29,940 nt of DNA from Saccoglossus kowalevskii (taxonomy: Eukaryota > Hemichordata > Enteropneusta > Harrimaniidae): positions 1-29,940 of the forward strand of contig NW_003109380.1 in assembly GCF_000003605.2 (NCBI RefSeq), read 5' to 3'. Every line of letters starts with the position of its first letter. The stretch's first letter is position 1. A program made the position numbers and the translations under genes. The notes under the pieces were generated by a model that did no database searches, had not been told where the DNA came from, and was given only the letters and a program-made list of their open reading frames with translations. Shown here in pieces: positions 1 through 10,860 of the stretch.

Positions 1-195
1 TCACAGTCAATGACTCATTCATTCAAGAGGTTTGGTGGAACACACAGTCCATGACTAATTCATTCAAGGGCGTTGGTGGAACACACAGGCTATGACTTAT
101 TCATTAAAGGGATTTGGTGGAACACACATTCTATGACTCATTCATTCAAAGGGGTTGGTGGAAGACACAGTCTATGACTCATTCATTCAAGGGAG
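1..195. repeat. Array edge segment, copy of 2338-2520
   Basis: Bases 1-183 match 2338-2520 at a shift of 2337 bp. They hold the cassette of units starting at 32 (TCCATGACTAATTC, GGGCG end), 73 (GGCTATGACTTATTCATTAAAGG), 114 (ACACATTCTATG) and 155 (GGAAGACACAG). The same cassette recurs near 5500, 8980, 15800, 17480, 18380, 20680, 25280 and 27500. At 184 it diverges from the 2338 copy (CATTCAAGG here, AATTCAAGG there) and enters the 1107-bp block. The first base falls inside a unit, so the array continues upstream. Confidence 0.85.
174..182. other. Representative bZIP (AP-1/Gcn4-type) site, repeated through the array
   Basis: ATGACTCAT at 174-182 is the palindromic optimum for Gcn4 and contains TGACTCA, the AP-1 (Fos/Jun) core; this is established for those families. 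In the parsed 27-unit block (196-1302), 15 of 27 units keep TGACTCA and 14 keep ATGACTCAT. If that proportion holds, the window has around 400 cores, which is an estimate and not a count. Variants that lose it include GACTTATTC, GACTAATTC, TAAGACTC, TATAACTC and CAATTACTC. That these sites are bound in the cell is not shown by the sequence. Confidence 0.55.
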
Positions 196-1302
196 TTGGT
201 GGAACCCACAGTCAATTACTCATTCATTCAAGGGGTTTGGTGGAACACACAGTCTATGACTAATTCATTCAAGGGAGTTGGTGGAACACACAGGCTATGA
301 CTTATTCATTAAAGGGGTTTGGTGGAACACACAGTCTCTGACTCATTCATTCAAAGGGGTTGGTGGATGACACAGTCTATGACTCATTCATTCAAGGGGG
401 TTGATGGAGCACACAGTCTAAGACTCATTCATTCTAGCGGTTTGGTGGAACACGCAGTCTATGACTCATTCATTCAAGGGGTTTGGTGGAACACACAGTC
501 TATGACTCATTTATTCAAAGGGGTTGGTGAAACACACAGTCTATGACTCATTCATTCAAAGGGGTTGGTGGAACACGCAGTCTATGACTCATTCATTCAA
601 GGGGATTGGTGGAACACACAGTCTATGACTCATTCATTCAAAGGGGTTGGTGGAACACACAGTCAGTGACCCATTCATTCAAGGGAGTTGGTGGAACCCA
701 CAGTCAATGACTCATTCATTCAAGGGGTTTGGTGGAACACTAAGTCTATGACTTATTCATTCAAGGGGGTTGGTGGAACACACAGTCTATGACTCATTCA
801 TTCAAGGGGGTTGGTGGAACACACAGTCAATGACTCATTCATTCAAGGGGGTTGGTGGAACCCACAGTCAATGACTTATACATTCATGGGGTTTGGTGGA
901 ACACACAGTCCATGACTCATTCATTCAAGGGGGTTGGTGGAACACACAGGCAATGACTTATTCATTAAAGGGGTTTAGTGGAACACACGGTCTATGACTA
1001 ATTCATTCAAGGGGCTTGGTGGAACACACAATCTATAACTCATTCTTTCAAGGGGGTTGATGGAACACACAGTCTATAACGCATTCATTCAAGGGGGTTG
1101 ATGAAACACACAGTCTAAGACTCATTCATTCTAGTGGTTTGGTGGAACACGCAGTCTATGACTCATTCATTCAAGGAGTTTGGTGGAACACACAGTCAAT
1201 GACTCATTCATTCAAGGGAGTTGGTGGAACCCACAGTCAATGACTCATTCATTCAAGAGGTTTGGTTGAACACACAGTCAATGACTCATTCATTCAAGGG
1301 AG
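196..1302. repeat. 27-unit higher-order repeat, copy 1 (1107 bp)
   Basis: Twenty-seven consecutive units, each exactly 41 bp (27 x 41 = 1107), can be parsed from 196. Marker units in order are: 1 CAATTACTC (196); 3 GGCTATGACTTATTCATTAAAGG (278); 4 GTCTCTGACTC (319); 5 GGATGACAC (360); 6 GGAGCACAC with CTAAGACTC and TCTAGCGG (401); 8 CTCATTTATTC (483); 12 GTCAGTGACCC (647); 14 ACACTAAGTC (729); 17 TTATACATTCATGG (852); 21 AATCTATAACTCATTCTTTC (1016); 23 CTAAGACTC with TCTAGTGG (1098). Units 3 and 19, 6 and 23, and 7 and 24 resemble each other, pointing to an older block of 16-17 units inside this one. Confidence 0.93.
806..817 (+). other. Representative G-rich tract with two-tetrad quadruplex potential
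   Basis: GGGGGTTGGTGG at 806-817 spans the junction of two units and offers four GG runs in 12 bases, enough on paper for a two-layer G-quadruplex. It recurs at each unit junction with five G, while many junctions have AAGGGGTTTGG or AAAGGGGTTGG instead. All G-rich runs lie on the + strand. Two-layer structures are usually weak, so formation is uncertain. Confidence 0.35.
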
Positions 1303-2368
1303 TTGGTGGAACCCACAGTCAATTACTCATTCATTCAAGGGGTTTGGTGGAACACACAGTCTATGACTAATTCATTCAAGGGAGTTGGTGGAACACACAG
1401 GCTATGACTTATTCATTAAAGGGGTTTGGTGGAACACACAGTCTCTGACTCATTCATTCAAAGGGGTTGGTGGATGACACAGTCTATGACTCATTCATTC
1501 AAGGGGGTTGATGGAGCACACAGTCTAAGACTCATTCATTCTAGCGGTTTGGTGGAACACGCAGTCTATGACTCATTCATTCAAGGGGTTTGGTGGAACA
1601 CACAGTCTATGACTCATTTATTCAAAGGGGTTGGTGAAACACACAGTCTATGACTCATTCATTCAAAGGGGTTGGTGGAACACGCAGTCTATGACTCATT
1701 CATTCAAGGGGATTGGTGGAACACACAGTCTATGACTCATTCATTCAAAGGGGTTGGTGGAACACACAGTCAGTGACCCATTCATTCAAGGGAGTTGGTG
1801 GAACCCACAGTCAATGACTCATTCATTCAAGGGGTTTGGTGGAACACTAAGTCTATGACTTATTCATTCAAGGGGGTTGGTGGAACACACAGTCTATGAC
1901 TCATTCATTCAAGGGGGTTGGTGGAACACACAGTCAATGACTCATTCATTCAAGGGGGTTGGTGGAACCCACAGTCAATGACTTATACATTCATGGGGTT
2001 TGGTGGAACACACAGTCCATGACTCATTCATTCAAGGGGGTTGGTGGAACACACAGGCAATGACTTATTCATTAAAGGGGTTTAGTGGAACACACGGTCT
2101 ATGACTAATTCATTCAAGGGGCTTGGTGGAACACACAATCTATAACTCATTCTTTCAAGGGGGTTGATGGAACACACAGTCTATAACGCATTCATTCAAG
2201 GGGGTTGATGAAACACACAGTCTAAGACTCATTCATTCTAGTGGTTTGGTGGAACACGCAGTCTATGACTCATTCATTCAAGGAGTTTGGTGGAACACAC
2301 AGTCAATGACTCATTCATTCAAGGGAGTTGGTGGAACCCACAGTCAATGACTCATTCATTCAAGAGGT
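1303..2368. repeat. 27-unit higher-order repeat, copy 2 (26 units retained)
   Basis: This direct tandem copy of 196-1261 lies at a shift of exactly 1107 bp. I saw no difference over the 26 units compared by eye, including rare markers such as GTCTCTGACTC (1429), GTCAGTGACCC and TTATACATTCATGG. The 27th unit differs: copy 1 has TTGGTTGAACAC at 1262, whereas 2369 begins TTGGTGGAACACACAGTCC and moves into another cassette. The near-identity implies a recent duplication or recent homogenisation. Confidence 0.92.
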
Positions 2369-2854
2369 TTGGTGGAACACACAGTCCATGACTAATTCAT
2401 TCAAGGGCGTTGGTGGAACACACAGGCTATGACTTATTCATTAAAGGGATTTGGTGGAACACACATTCTATGACTCATTCATTCAAAGGGGTTGGTGGAA
2501 GACACAGTCTATGACTCATTAATTCAAGGGGGTTGGTGGAAAACACAGTCCATGACGCATTCATTCAAGGGGTTGGTGGAACACGCAGTCTATGGCTAAT
2601 TTATTCAAGGGGGTTGGTGGAACACACAGTCAGTGACTCATTCATTCAAGGGAGTTGGTGGAACCCACAGTCTATGACTCATTCATTCAAGGGGGTTGAT
2701 GGAACACACAGTCTAAGACTCATTCATTCTAGCGGTTTGGTGGAACACGCCGTCTATGACTCATTAATTCAAGGGGGTTGGTGGAAAACACAGTCCATGA
2801 CGCATTCATTCAAGGGGTTGGTGGAACACGCAGTCTATGGCTAATTCATTCAAA
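2369..2854. repeat. Transition segment with an internal 245-bp duplication
   Basis: The segment follows the 1107-bp tandem pair and starts with the cassette also found at the left edge. A pair of units marked GGAAAACACAGTCCATGACGC and ACACGCAGTCTATGG occurs at 2533 and again at 2778, a shift of 245 bp (six units minus one base), so 2533-2777 is tandemly repeated in part. Most of 2369-2755 is also present at 15789-16175 (shift 13420), including the rare ACACGCCGTCTATG at 2747 and 16167. The long-range copy breaks at about 2765, where this copy has CATTAATTC and the other CATTCATTC. Confidence 0.82.
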
Positions 2855-2981
2855 GGGGTTGGTGGAACACGCAGTCTATGACTCATTCATTCAAGGGGGT
2901 TGGTGGAACACTAAGTCTATGACTTATTCATTCAAGGCGGTTGGTGGAACACACAGTCTATGACTCATTCATTCAAGGGGG

Positions 2982-3905
2982 TTGGTTGAACACACAGTCA
3001 ATGACTCATTCATTCAAGGGAGTTGGTGGAACCCACAGTCAATTACTCATTCATTCAAGGGGTTTGGTGGAACACACAGTCTATGACTAATTCATTCAAG
3101 GGAGTTGGTGGAACACACAGGCTATGACTTATTCATTAAAGGGGTTTGGTGGAACACACAGTCTCTGACTCATTCATTCAAAGGGGTTGGTGGATGACAC
3201 AGTCTATGACTCATTCATTCAAGGGGGTTGATGGAGCACACAGTCTAAGACTCATTCATTCTAGCGGTTTGGTGGAACACGCAGTCTATGACTCATTCAT
3301 TCAAGGGGTTTGGTGGAACACACAGTCTATGACTCATTTATTCAAAGGGGTTGGTGAAACACACAGTCTATGACTCATTCATTCAAAGGGGTTGGTGGAA
3401 CACGCAGTCTATGACTCATTCATTCAAGGGGGTTGGTGGAACACACAGTCTATGACTCATTCATTCAAGGGGGTTGGTTGAACACACAGTCAATGACTCA
3501 TTCATTCAAGGGAGTTGGTGGAACCCACAGTCAATTACTCATTCATTCAAGGGGTTTGGTGGAACACACAGTCTATGACTAATTCATTCAAGGGAGTTGG
3601 TGGAACACACAGGCTATGACTTATTCATTAAAGGGGTTTGGTGGAACACACAGTCTATGACTCATTCATTCAAAGGGGTTGGTGGATGACACAGTCTATG
3701 ACTCATTCATTCAAGGGGGTTGATGGAACACACAGTCTAAGACTCATTCATTCTAGCGGTTTGGTGGAACACGCACTCTATGACTCATTCATTCAAGGGG
3801 TTTGGTGGAACACACAGTCTATGACTCATTTATTCAAAGAGGTTGGTAAACACACAGTCTATGACTCATTCATTCAAAGGGGTTGGTGGAACACGCAGTC
3901 TATGA
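2982..3905. repeat. 12-unit (492-bp) tandem duplication
   Basis: Units starting at 2982 (TTGGTTGAACACAC) and 3023 (CAATTACTC) recur at 3474 and 3515, a shift of exactly 492 bp (12 x 41). The second copy differs at 3658 (TCTATGAC where the first has TCTCTGAC), carries GGAACACAC where the first has GGAGCACAC, and contains the shortened TTGGTAAACACAC at 3843. The second copy resembles 6788-7200 and 22708-23150 more than its own neighbour, so the pair is not a simple fresh duplication. Confidence 0.85.
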
Positions 3906-4069
3906 CTCATTCATTCAAGGCGATTGGTGGAACACTAAGTCTATGACTTATTCATTCAAGGGGGTTGGTGGAACACACAGTCTATGACTCATTCATTCAA
4001 GGGGGTTGGTGGAACACACAGTCAATGACTCATTCATTCAAGGGGGTTGGTGGAACCCACAGTCAATGA

Positions 4070-4225
4070 CTTATACATTCATGGGGTTTGGTGGAACACA
4101 CAGTCCATGACTCATTCTTTCAAGGGGGTTGATGGAACACACAGTCTAAGACTCATTCATTCAAGGAGTTTTGTGGAACACACAGTCTATGACTCATTTA
4201 TTCAAAGAGGTTGGTGAAACACACA
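4070..4225. other. Paired unit deletions relative to the sister block (3 units and 1 unit)
   Basis: Against 7384-7703, this copy jumps from TCCATGACTCATTC directly into TTTCAAGGGGGTTGATGG near 4116, losing three units (123 bp). Near 4155 it jumps from CTAAGACTCATTC to AAGGAGTTTTGTGG, losing one unit (41 bp). The first junction is also present at 23340-23358, so that region shares ancestry with this copy. Joining inside shared CATTC sequence fits homologous or slippage-type deletion. The direction, loss here or gain in the other copy, is inferred from the richer HOR order elsewhere. Confidence 0.8.
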
Positions 4226-6660
4226 GTCTATGACTCATTAATTCAAGGGGGTTGGTGGAAAACACAGTCCATGACGCATTCATTCAAGGGGTTTGGTGGA
4301 ACACACAGTCTATGACTAATTCATTCAAGGGAGTTGGTGGAACACACAGGCTATGACTTATTCATTAAAGGGGTTAGGTGGAACACACAGTCTATGACTC
4401 ATGCATTCAAGGGGGTTGATGGAACACACAGTCTAAGACTCATTCATTCTAGCGGTTTGGTGGAACACGCAGTCTATGACTCATTCATTCAAGGGGTTTG
4501 GTGGAACACACAGTCTATGACTCATTTATTCAAAGAGGTTGGTAAAACACACAGTCTATGACTCATTCATTCAAAGGGGTTGGTGGAACACGCAGTCTAA
4601 GACTCATTCATTCAAGGGGATTGGTGGAACACTAAGTCTATGACTTATTCATTCAAGGTGGTTGGTGGAACACACAGTCTATGACTCATTCATTCAAGGG
4701 GGTTGGTGGAACACACAGTCAATGACTCATTCATTCAAGGGGGTTGGTGGAACCCACAGTCAATGACTTATACATTCATGGGGTTCGGTGGAACACACAG
4801 TCCATGACTCATTCATTCAAGGGGGTTGGTGGAACACACAAGCTATGACTTATTCATTAAAGGGGTTTAATGGAACACACGGTCTATGACTAATTCATTC
4901 AAGGGGCTTGGTGGAACACACAATCTATAACTCATTCTTTCAAGGGGGTTGATGGAACACACAGTCTATAACTCATTCATTCAAGGGGGTTGATGGAACA
5001 CACAGTCTAAGACTCATTCATTCTAGTGGTTTGGTGGAACACGCAGTCTATGACTCATTCATTCAAGGAGTTTTGTGGAACACACAGTCTATGACTCATT
5101 TATTCAAAGAGGTTGGTGAAACACACAGCCTATGACTCATTAATTCAAGGGGGTTGGTGGAAAACACAGTCCATGACGCATTCATTCAAGGGGTTGGTGG
5201 AACACCCAGTCTATGACTAATTCATTCAAGGGGGTTGGTTGAACACACAGTCTATGACTCATTCATTCAAAGGGGTTGGTGGAACACAAGTCTATGACTC
5301 ATTCATTCAAGGGGATTGGTGGAACACTAAGACTATGACTTATTCATTCAAGGGGGTTGGTGGAACACACAGTCTATGACTCATTCATTCAAGGGGGTTG
5401 GTGGAACACACAGTCAATGACTCATTCATTCAAGGGAGTTGGTGGAACCCACAGTCAATGACTAGTTCATTCAAGAGGTTTGGTGGAACACTCAGTCCAT
5501 GACTAATTCATTCAAGGGCGTTGGTGGAACACACAGGCTATGACTTATTCATTAAAGGGATTTGGTGGAACACACATTCTATGACTCATTCATTCAAAGG
5601 GGTTGGTGGAAGACACAGTCTATGACTCATTCATTCAAGGGGGTTGATGGAACACACAGTCTAAGACTCATTCATTCTAGCGGTTTGGTGGAACACGCAG
5701 TCTATGACTCATTCATTCAAGGGGTTTGGTGGAACACACAGTCTATGACTCATTTATTCAAAGAGGTTGGTAAAACACACAGTCTATGACTCATTAATTC
5801 AAGGGGGTTGGTGGAAAACACAGTCCATGACGCATTCATTCAAGGGGTTGGTGGAACACGCAGTCTATGGCTAATTCATTCAAGGGGTTGGTTAAACACA
5901 CAGTCTATGACTCATTCATTCAAAGGGGTTGGTGGAACACGCAGTATATGACTCATTCATTCAAGGGGATTGGTGGAACACAAAGTCTATGACTTATTCA
6001 TTCAAGGGGGTTGGTGGAACACACAGTCTATGACTCATTCATTCAAGGGGGTTGGTGGAACACACAGTCAATGACTCATTCATTCAAGGGGGTTGGTGGA
6101 ACCCACAGTCAATGACTTATACATTCAAGGGGTTTGGTGGAACACACAGTCCATGACTCATTCATTCAAGGGGGTTGGTGGAACACACAGGCTATGACTT
6201 ATTCATTAAAGGGTTTAGTGGAACACACAGTCTATGACTAATTCATTCAAGGGGCTTGGTGGAACACACAATCTATAACTCATTCTTTCAAGGGGGTTGA
6301 TGGAACACACAGTCTATAACTCATTCATTCAAGGGGGTTGATGGAACACACAGACTAAGACTCATTCATTCTAGCGGTTTGGTGGAACACGCAGTCTATG
6401 ACTCATTCATTCAAGGAGTTTGGTGGAACACACAGTCTATGACTCATTTATTCAAAGAGGTTGGTGAAACACACAGTCTATGACTCATTAATTCAAGGGG
6501 GTTGGTGGAAAACACAGTCCATGACGCATTCATTCAAGTGGTTGGTGGAACACCCAGTCAATGGCTAATTCATTCAAGGGGGTTGGTTAAACACAGAGTC
6601 TATGACTCATTCATTCAAAGGGGTTGGTGGAACACACAGTCTATGACTCATTCATTCAAG

Positions 6661-9600
6661 GGGGTTGGTGGAACACGCAGTCTATGACTCATTCATTCAA
6701 GGGGGTTGGTGGAACACTAAGTCTATGACTTATTCATTCAAGGCGGTTGGTGGAACACACAGTCTATGACTCATTCATTCAAGGGGGTTGGTTGAACACA
6801 CAGTCAATGACTCATTCATTCAAGGGAGTTGGTGGAACCCACAGTCAATTACTCATTCATTGAAGGGGTTTGGTGGAACACACAGTCTATGACTAATTCA
6901 TTCAAGGGAGTTGGTGGAACACACAGGCTATGACTTATTCATTAAAGGGGTTTGGTGGAACACACAGTCTATGACTCATTCATTCAAAGGGGTTGGTGGA
7001 TGACACAGTCTATGACTCATTCATTCAAGGGGGTTGATGGAACACACAGTCTAAGACTCATTCATTCTAGCGGTTTGGTGGAACACGCAGTCTATGACTC
7101 ATTCATTCAAGGGGTTTGGTGGAACACACAGTCTATGACTCATTTATTCAAAGAGGTTGGTAAACACACAGTCTATGACTCATTCATTCAAAGGGGTTGG
7201 TGGAACACGCAGTCTATGACTCATTCATTCAAGGCGATTGGTGGAACACTAAGTCTATGACTTATTCATTCAAGGGGGTTGGTGGAACACACAGTCTATG
7301 ACTCATTCATTCAAGGGGGTTGGTGGAACACACAGTCAATGACTCATTCATTCAAGGGGGTTGGTGGAACCCACAGTCAATGACTTATACATTCATGGGG
7401 TTTGGTGGAACACACAGTCCATGACTCATTCATTCAAGGGGGTTGGTGGAACACACAGGCTATGACTTATTCATTAAAGGGGTTTAGTGGAACACACGGT
7501 CTATGACTAATTCATTCAAGGGGCTTGGTGGAACACACAATCTATAACTCATTCTTTCAAGGGGGTTGATGGAACACACAGTCTAAGACTCATTCATTCT
7601 AGTGGTTTGGTGGAACACGCAGTCTATGACTCATTCATTCAAGGAGTTTTGTGGAACACACAGTCTATGACTCATTTATTCAAAGAGGTTGGTGAAACAC
7701 ACAGTCTATGACTCATTAATTCAAGGGGGTTGGGGGAAAACACAGTCCATGACGCATTCATTCAAGGGGTTTGGTGGAACACACAGTCTATGACTAATTC
7801 ATTCAAGGGAGTTGGTGGAACACACAGGCTATGACTTATTCATTAAAGGGGTTAGGTGGAACACACAGTCTATGACTCATGCATTCAAGGGGGTTGATGG
7901 AACACACAGTCTAAGACTCATTCATTCTAGCGGTTTGGTGGAACACGCAGTCTATGACTCATTCATTCAAGGGGTTTGGTGGAACACACAGTCTATGACT
8001 CATTTATTCAAAGAGGTTGGTAAAACACACAGTCTATGACTCATTCATTCAAAGGGGTTGGTGGAACACGGAGTCTATGACTCATTCATTCAAGGGGATT
8101 GGTGGAACACTAAGTCTATGACTTATTCATTCAAGGTGGTTGGTGGAACACACAGTCTATGACTCATTCATTCAAGGGGGTTGGCGGAACACACAGTCAA
8201 TGACTCATTCATTCAAGGGGGTTGGTGGAACCCACAGTCAATGACTTATACATTCATGGGGTTTGGTGGAACACACAGTCCATGACTCATTCATTCAAGG
8301 GGGTTGGTGGAACACACAGGCTATGACTTATTCATTAAAGGGGTTTAATGTAACACACGGTCTATGACTAATTCATTCAAGGGGCTTGGTGGAACACACA
8401 ATCTATAACTCATTCTTTCAAGGGGGTTGATGGAACACACAGTCTATAACTCATTCATTCAAGGGGGTTGATGGAACACACAGTCTAAGACTCATTCATT
8501 CTAGTGGTTTGGTGGAACACGCAGTCTATGACTCATTCATTCAAGGAGTTTTGTGGAACACACAGTCTATGACTCATTTATTCAAAGAGGTTGGTGAAAC
8601 ACACAGCCTATGACTCATTAATTCAAGGGGGTTGGTGGAAAACACAGTCCATGACGCATTCATTCAAGGGGTTGGTGGAACACCCAGTCTATGACTAATT
8701 CATTCAAGGGAGTTGGTTGAACACACAGTCTATGACTCATTCATTCAAAGGGGTTGGTGGAACACAAGTCTATGACTCATTCATTCAAGGGGATTGGTGG
8801 AACACTAAGACTATGACTTATTCATTCAAGGGGGTTGGTGGAACACACAGTCTATGACTCATTCATTCAAGGGGGTTGGTGGAACACACAGTCAATGACT
8901 CATTCATTCAAGGGAGTTGGTGGAACCCACAGTCAATGACTAGTTCATTCAAGAGGTTTGGTGGAACACTCAGTCCATGACTAATTCATTCAAGGGCGTT
9001 GGTGGAACACACAGGCTATGACTTATTCATTAAAGGGATTTGGTGGAACACACATTCTATGACTCATTCATTCAAAGGGGTTGGTGGAAGACACAGTCTA
9101 TGACTCATTCATTCAAGGGGGTTGATGGAACACACAGTCTAAGACTCATTCATTCTAGCGGTTTGGTGGAACACGCAGTCTATGACTCATTCATTCAAGG
9201 GGTTTGGTGGAACACACAGTCTATGACTCATTTATTCAAAGAGGTTGGTAAAACACACAGTCTATGACTCATTAATTCAAGGGGGTTGGTGGAAAACACA
9301 GTCCATGACGCATTCATTCAAGGGGTTGGTGGAACACGCAGTCTATGGCTAATTCATTTAAGGGGTTGGTTAAACACACAGTCTATGACTCATTCATTCA
9401 AAGGGGTTGGTGGAACACGCAGTATATGACTCATTCATTCAAGGGGATTGGTGGAACACAAAGTCTATGACTTATTCATTCAAGGGGGTTGGTGGAACAC
9501 ACAGTCTATGACTCATTCATTCAAGGGGGTTGGTGGAACACACAGTCAATGACTCATTCATTCAAGGGGGTTGGTGGAACCCACAGTCAATGACTTATAC

Positions 9601-10860
9601 ATTCAAGGGGTTTGGTGGAACACACAGTCCATGACTCATTCATTCAAGGGGGTTGGTGGAACACACAGGCTATGACTTATTCATTAAAGGGTTTAGTGGA
9701 ACACACAGTCTATGACTAATTCATTCAAGGGGCTTGGTGGAACACACAATCTATAACTCATTCTTTCAAGGGGGTTGATGGAACACACAGTCTATAACTC
9801 ATTCATTCAAGGGGGTTGATGGAACACACAGTCTAAGACTCATTCATTCTAGCGGTTTGGTGGAACACGCAGTCTATGACTCATTCATTCAAGGGGTTTG
9901 GTGGAACACACAGTCTATGACTCATTTATTCAAAGAGGTTGGTAAAACACACAGTCTATGACTCATTAATTCAAGGGGGTTGGTGGAAAACACAGTCCAT
10001 GACGCATTCATTCAAGGGGTTGGTGGAACACGCAGTCTATGGCTAATTCATTTAAGGGGTTGGTTAAACACACAGTCTATGACTCATTCATTCAAAGGGG
10101 TTGGTGGAACACGCAGTATATGACTCATTCATTCAAGGGGATTGGTGGAACACAAAGTCTATGACTTATTCATTCAAGGGGGTTGGTGGAACACACAGTC
10201 TATGACTCATTCATTCAAGGGGGTTGGTGGAACACACAGTCAATGACTCATTCATTCAAGGGGGTTGGTGGAACCCACAGTCAATGACTTATACATTCAA
10301 GGGGTTTGGTGGAACACACAGTCCATGACTCATTCATTCAAGGGGGTTGGTGGAACACACAGGCTATGACTTATTCATTAAAGGGTTTAGTGGAACACAC
10401 AGTCTATGACTAATTCATTCAAGGGGCTTGGTGGAACACACAATCTATAACTCATTCTTTCAAGGGGGTTGATGGAACACACAGTCTATAACTCATTCAT
10501 TCAAGGGGGTTGATGGAACACACAGACTAAGACTCATTCATTCTAGCGGTTTGGTGGAACACGCAGTCTATGACTCATTCATTCAAGGAGTTTGGTGGAA
10601 CACACAGTCTATGACTCATTTATTCAAAGAGGTTGGTGAAACACACAGTCTATGACTCATTAATTCAAGGGGGTTGGTGGAAAACACAGTCCATGACGCA
10701 TTCATTCAAGTGGTTGGTGGAACACCCAGTCAATGGCTAATTCATTCAAGGGGGTTGGTTAAACACAGAGTCTATGACTCATTCATTCAAAGGGGTTGGT
10801 GGAACACACAGTCTATGACTCATTCATTCAAGGGGGTTGGTGGAACACGCAGTCTATGAC
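6661..10860. repeat. About 4.2-kb block, copy 2 of the large tandem duplication
   Basis: This is the right-hand copy of the 2855-6660 block (shifts 3806, 3314, 3478 and 4172 bp from left to right). It is longer because of an inner 694-bp duplication. Scattered single-base differences from copy 1 include TTGGCGGAAC at 8181, TTTAATGTAACAC at 8344 and AATTCATTTAAGG at 9351. Similarity to copy 1 ends near 10870, where this copy continues AAGGGGATTGG while copy 1 has AAGGGGGTTGG. Confidence 0.88.
9130..10522. repeat. 694-bp tandem duplication (17 units less 3 bases)
   Basis: Sequence from about 9130 to 9828 is repeated at about 9829-10522 with a shift of 694 bp (GAGGTTGGTA at 9241 and 9935). The shortfall of 3 from 17 x 41 = 697 is explained by three 40-bp units in each copy. 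The rare substitution AATTCATTTAAGG occurs in both copies (9351 and 10045) but not at the matching place in the sister block (about 5873), so the duplication happened after the 3.8-kb duplication. The right copy ends at the marker CACAGACTAAG (10520), which rejoins the sister block. Confidence 0.9.

Larger units (their letters stand above)
2855..6660. repeat. About 3.8-kb block, copy 1 of a large tandem duplication
   Basis: The start of this block (2855) matches 6661 at a shift of 3806 bp, for example the rare AAGGCGG at 2934 and 6740. Moving right, the shift changes in clean steps: 3314 bp near 3638 (this copy has a 492-bp, 12-unit duplication), then 3478 bp by 4334 (this copy lacks a 3-unit and a 1-unit segment near 4126 and 4160), then 4172 bp by 6502 (the other copy has a 694-bp duplication). 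All steps are close to whole numbers of 41-bp units, so the two copies arose together and then gained and lost units in register. Confidence 0.88.

Noticed and set aside
199-209. Small hairpin GTGG-AAC-CCAC in the AACCCAC units
   Set aside because: A 4-bp stem with a 3-base loop is expected by chance and is absent from consensus units.
319-546. Recurring 61-103-codon open frames with near-identical products (for example 319-546, 5562-5789, 20048-20275)
   Set aside because: They arise from the repeat itself. Most begin at TTG, all end at the TGA inside a unit, and 41 bp is not a multiple of 3, so the same DNA is read in all frames. Their identity follows DNA duplication; no promoter, splice signal or codon-level constraint is visible.
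2533-2560. NFAT-like GGAAAA next to the bZIP site in GGAAAACACAG units
   Set aside because: It occurs only in one unit class, and that class reads CCATGACGC, lacking the TGACTCA core. The composite site is therefore not intact.
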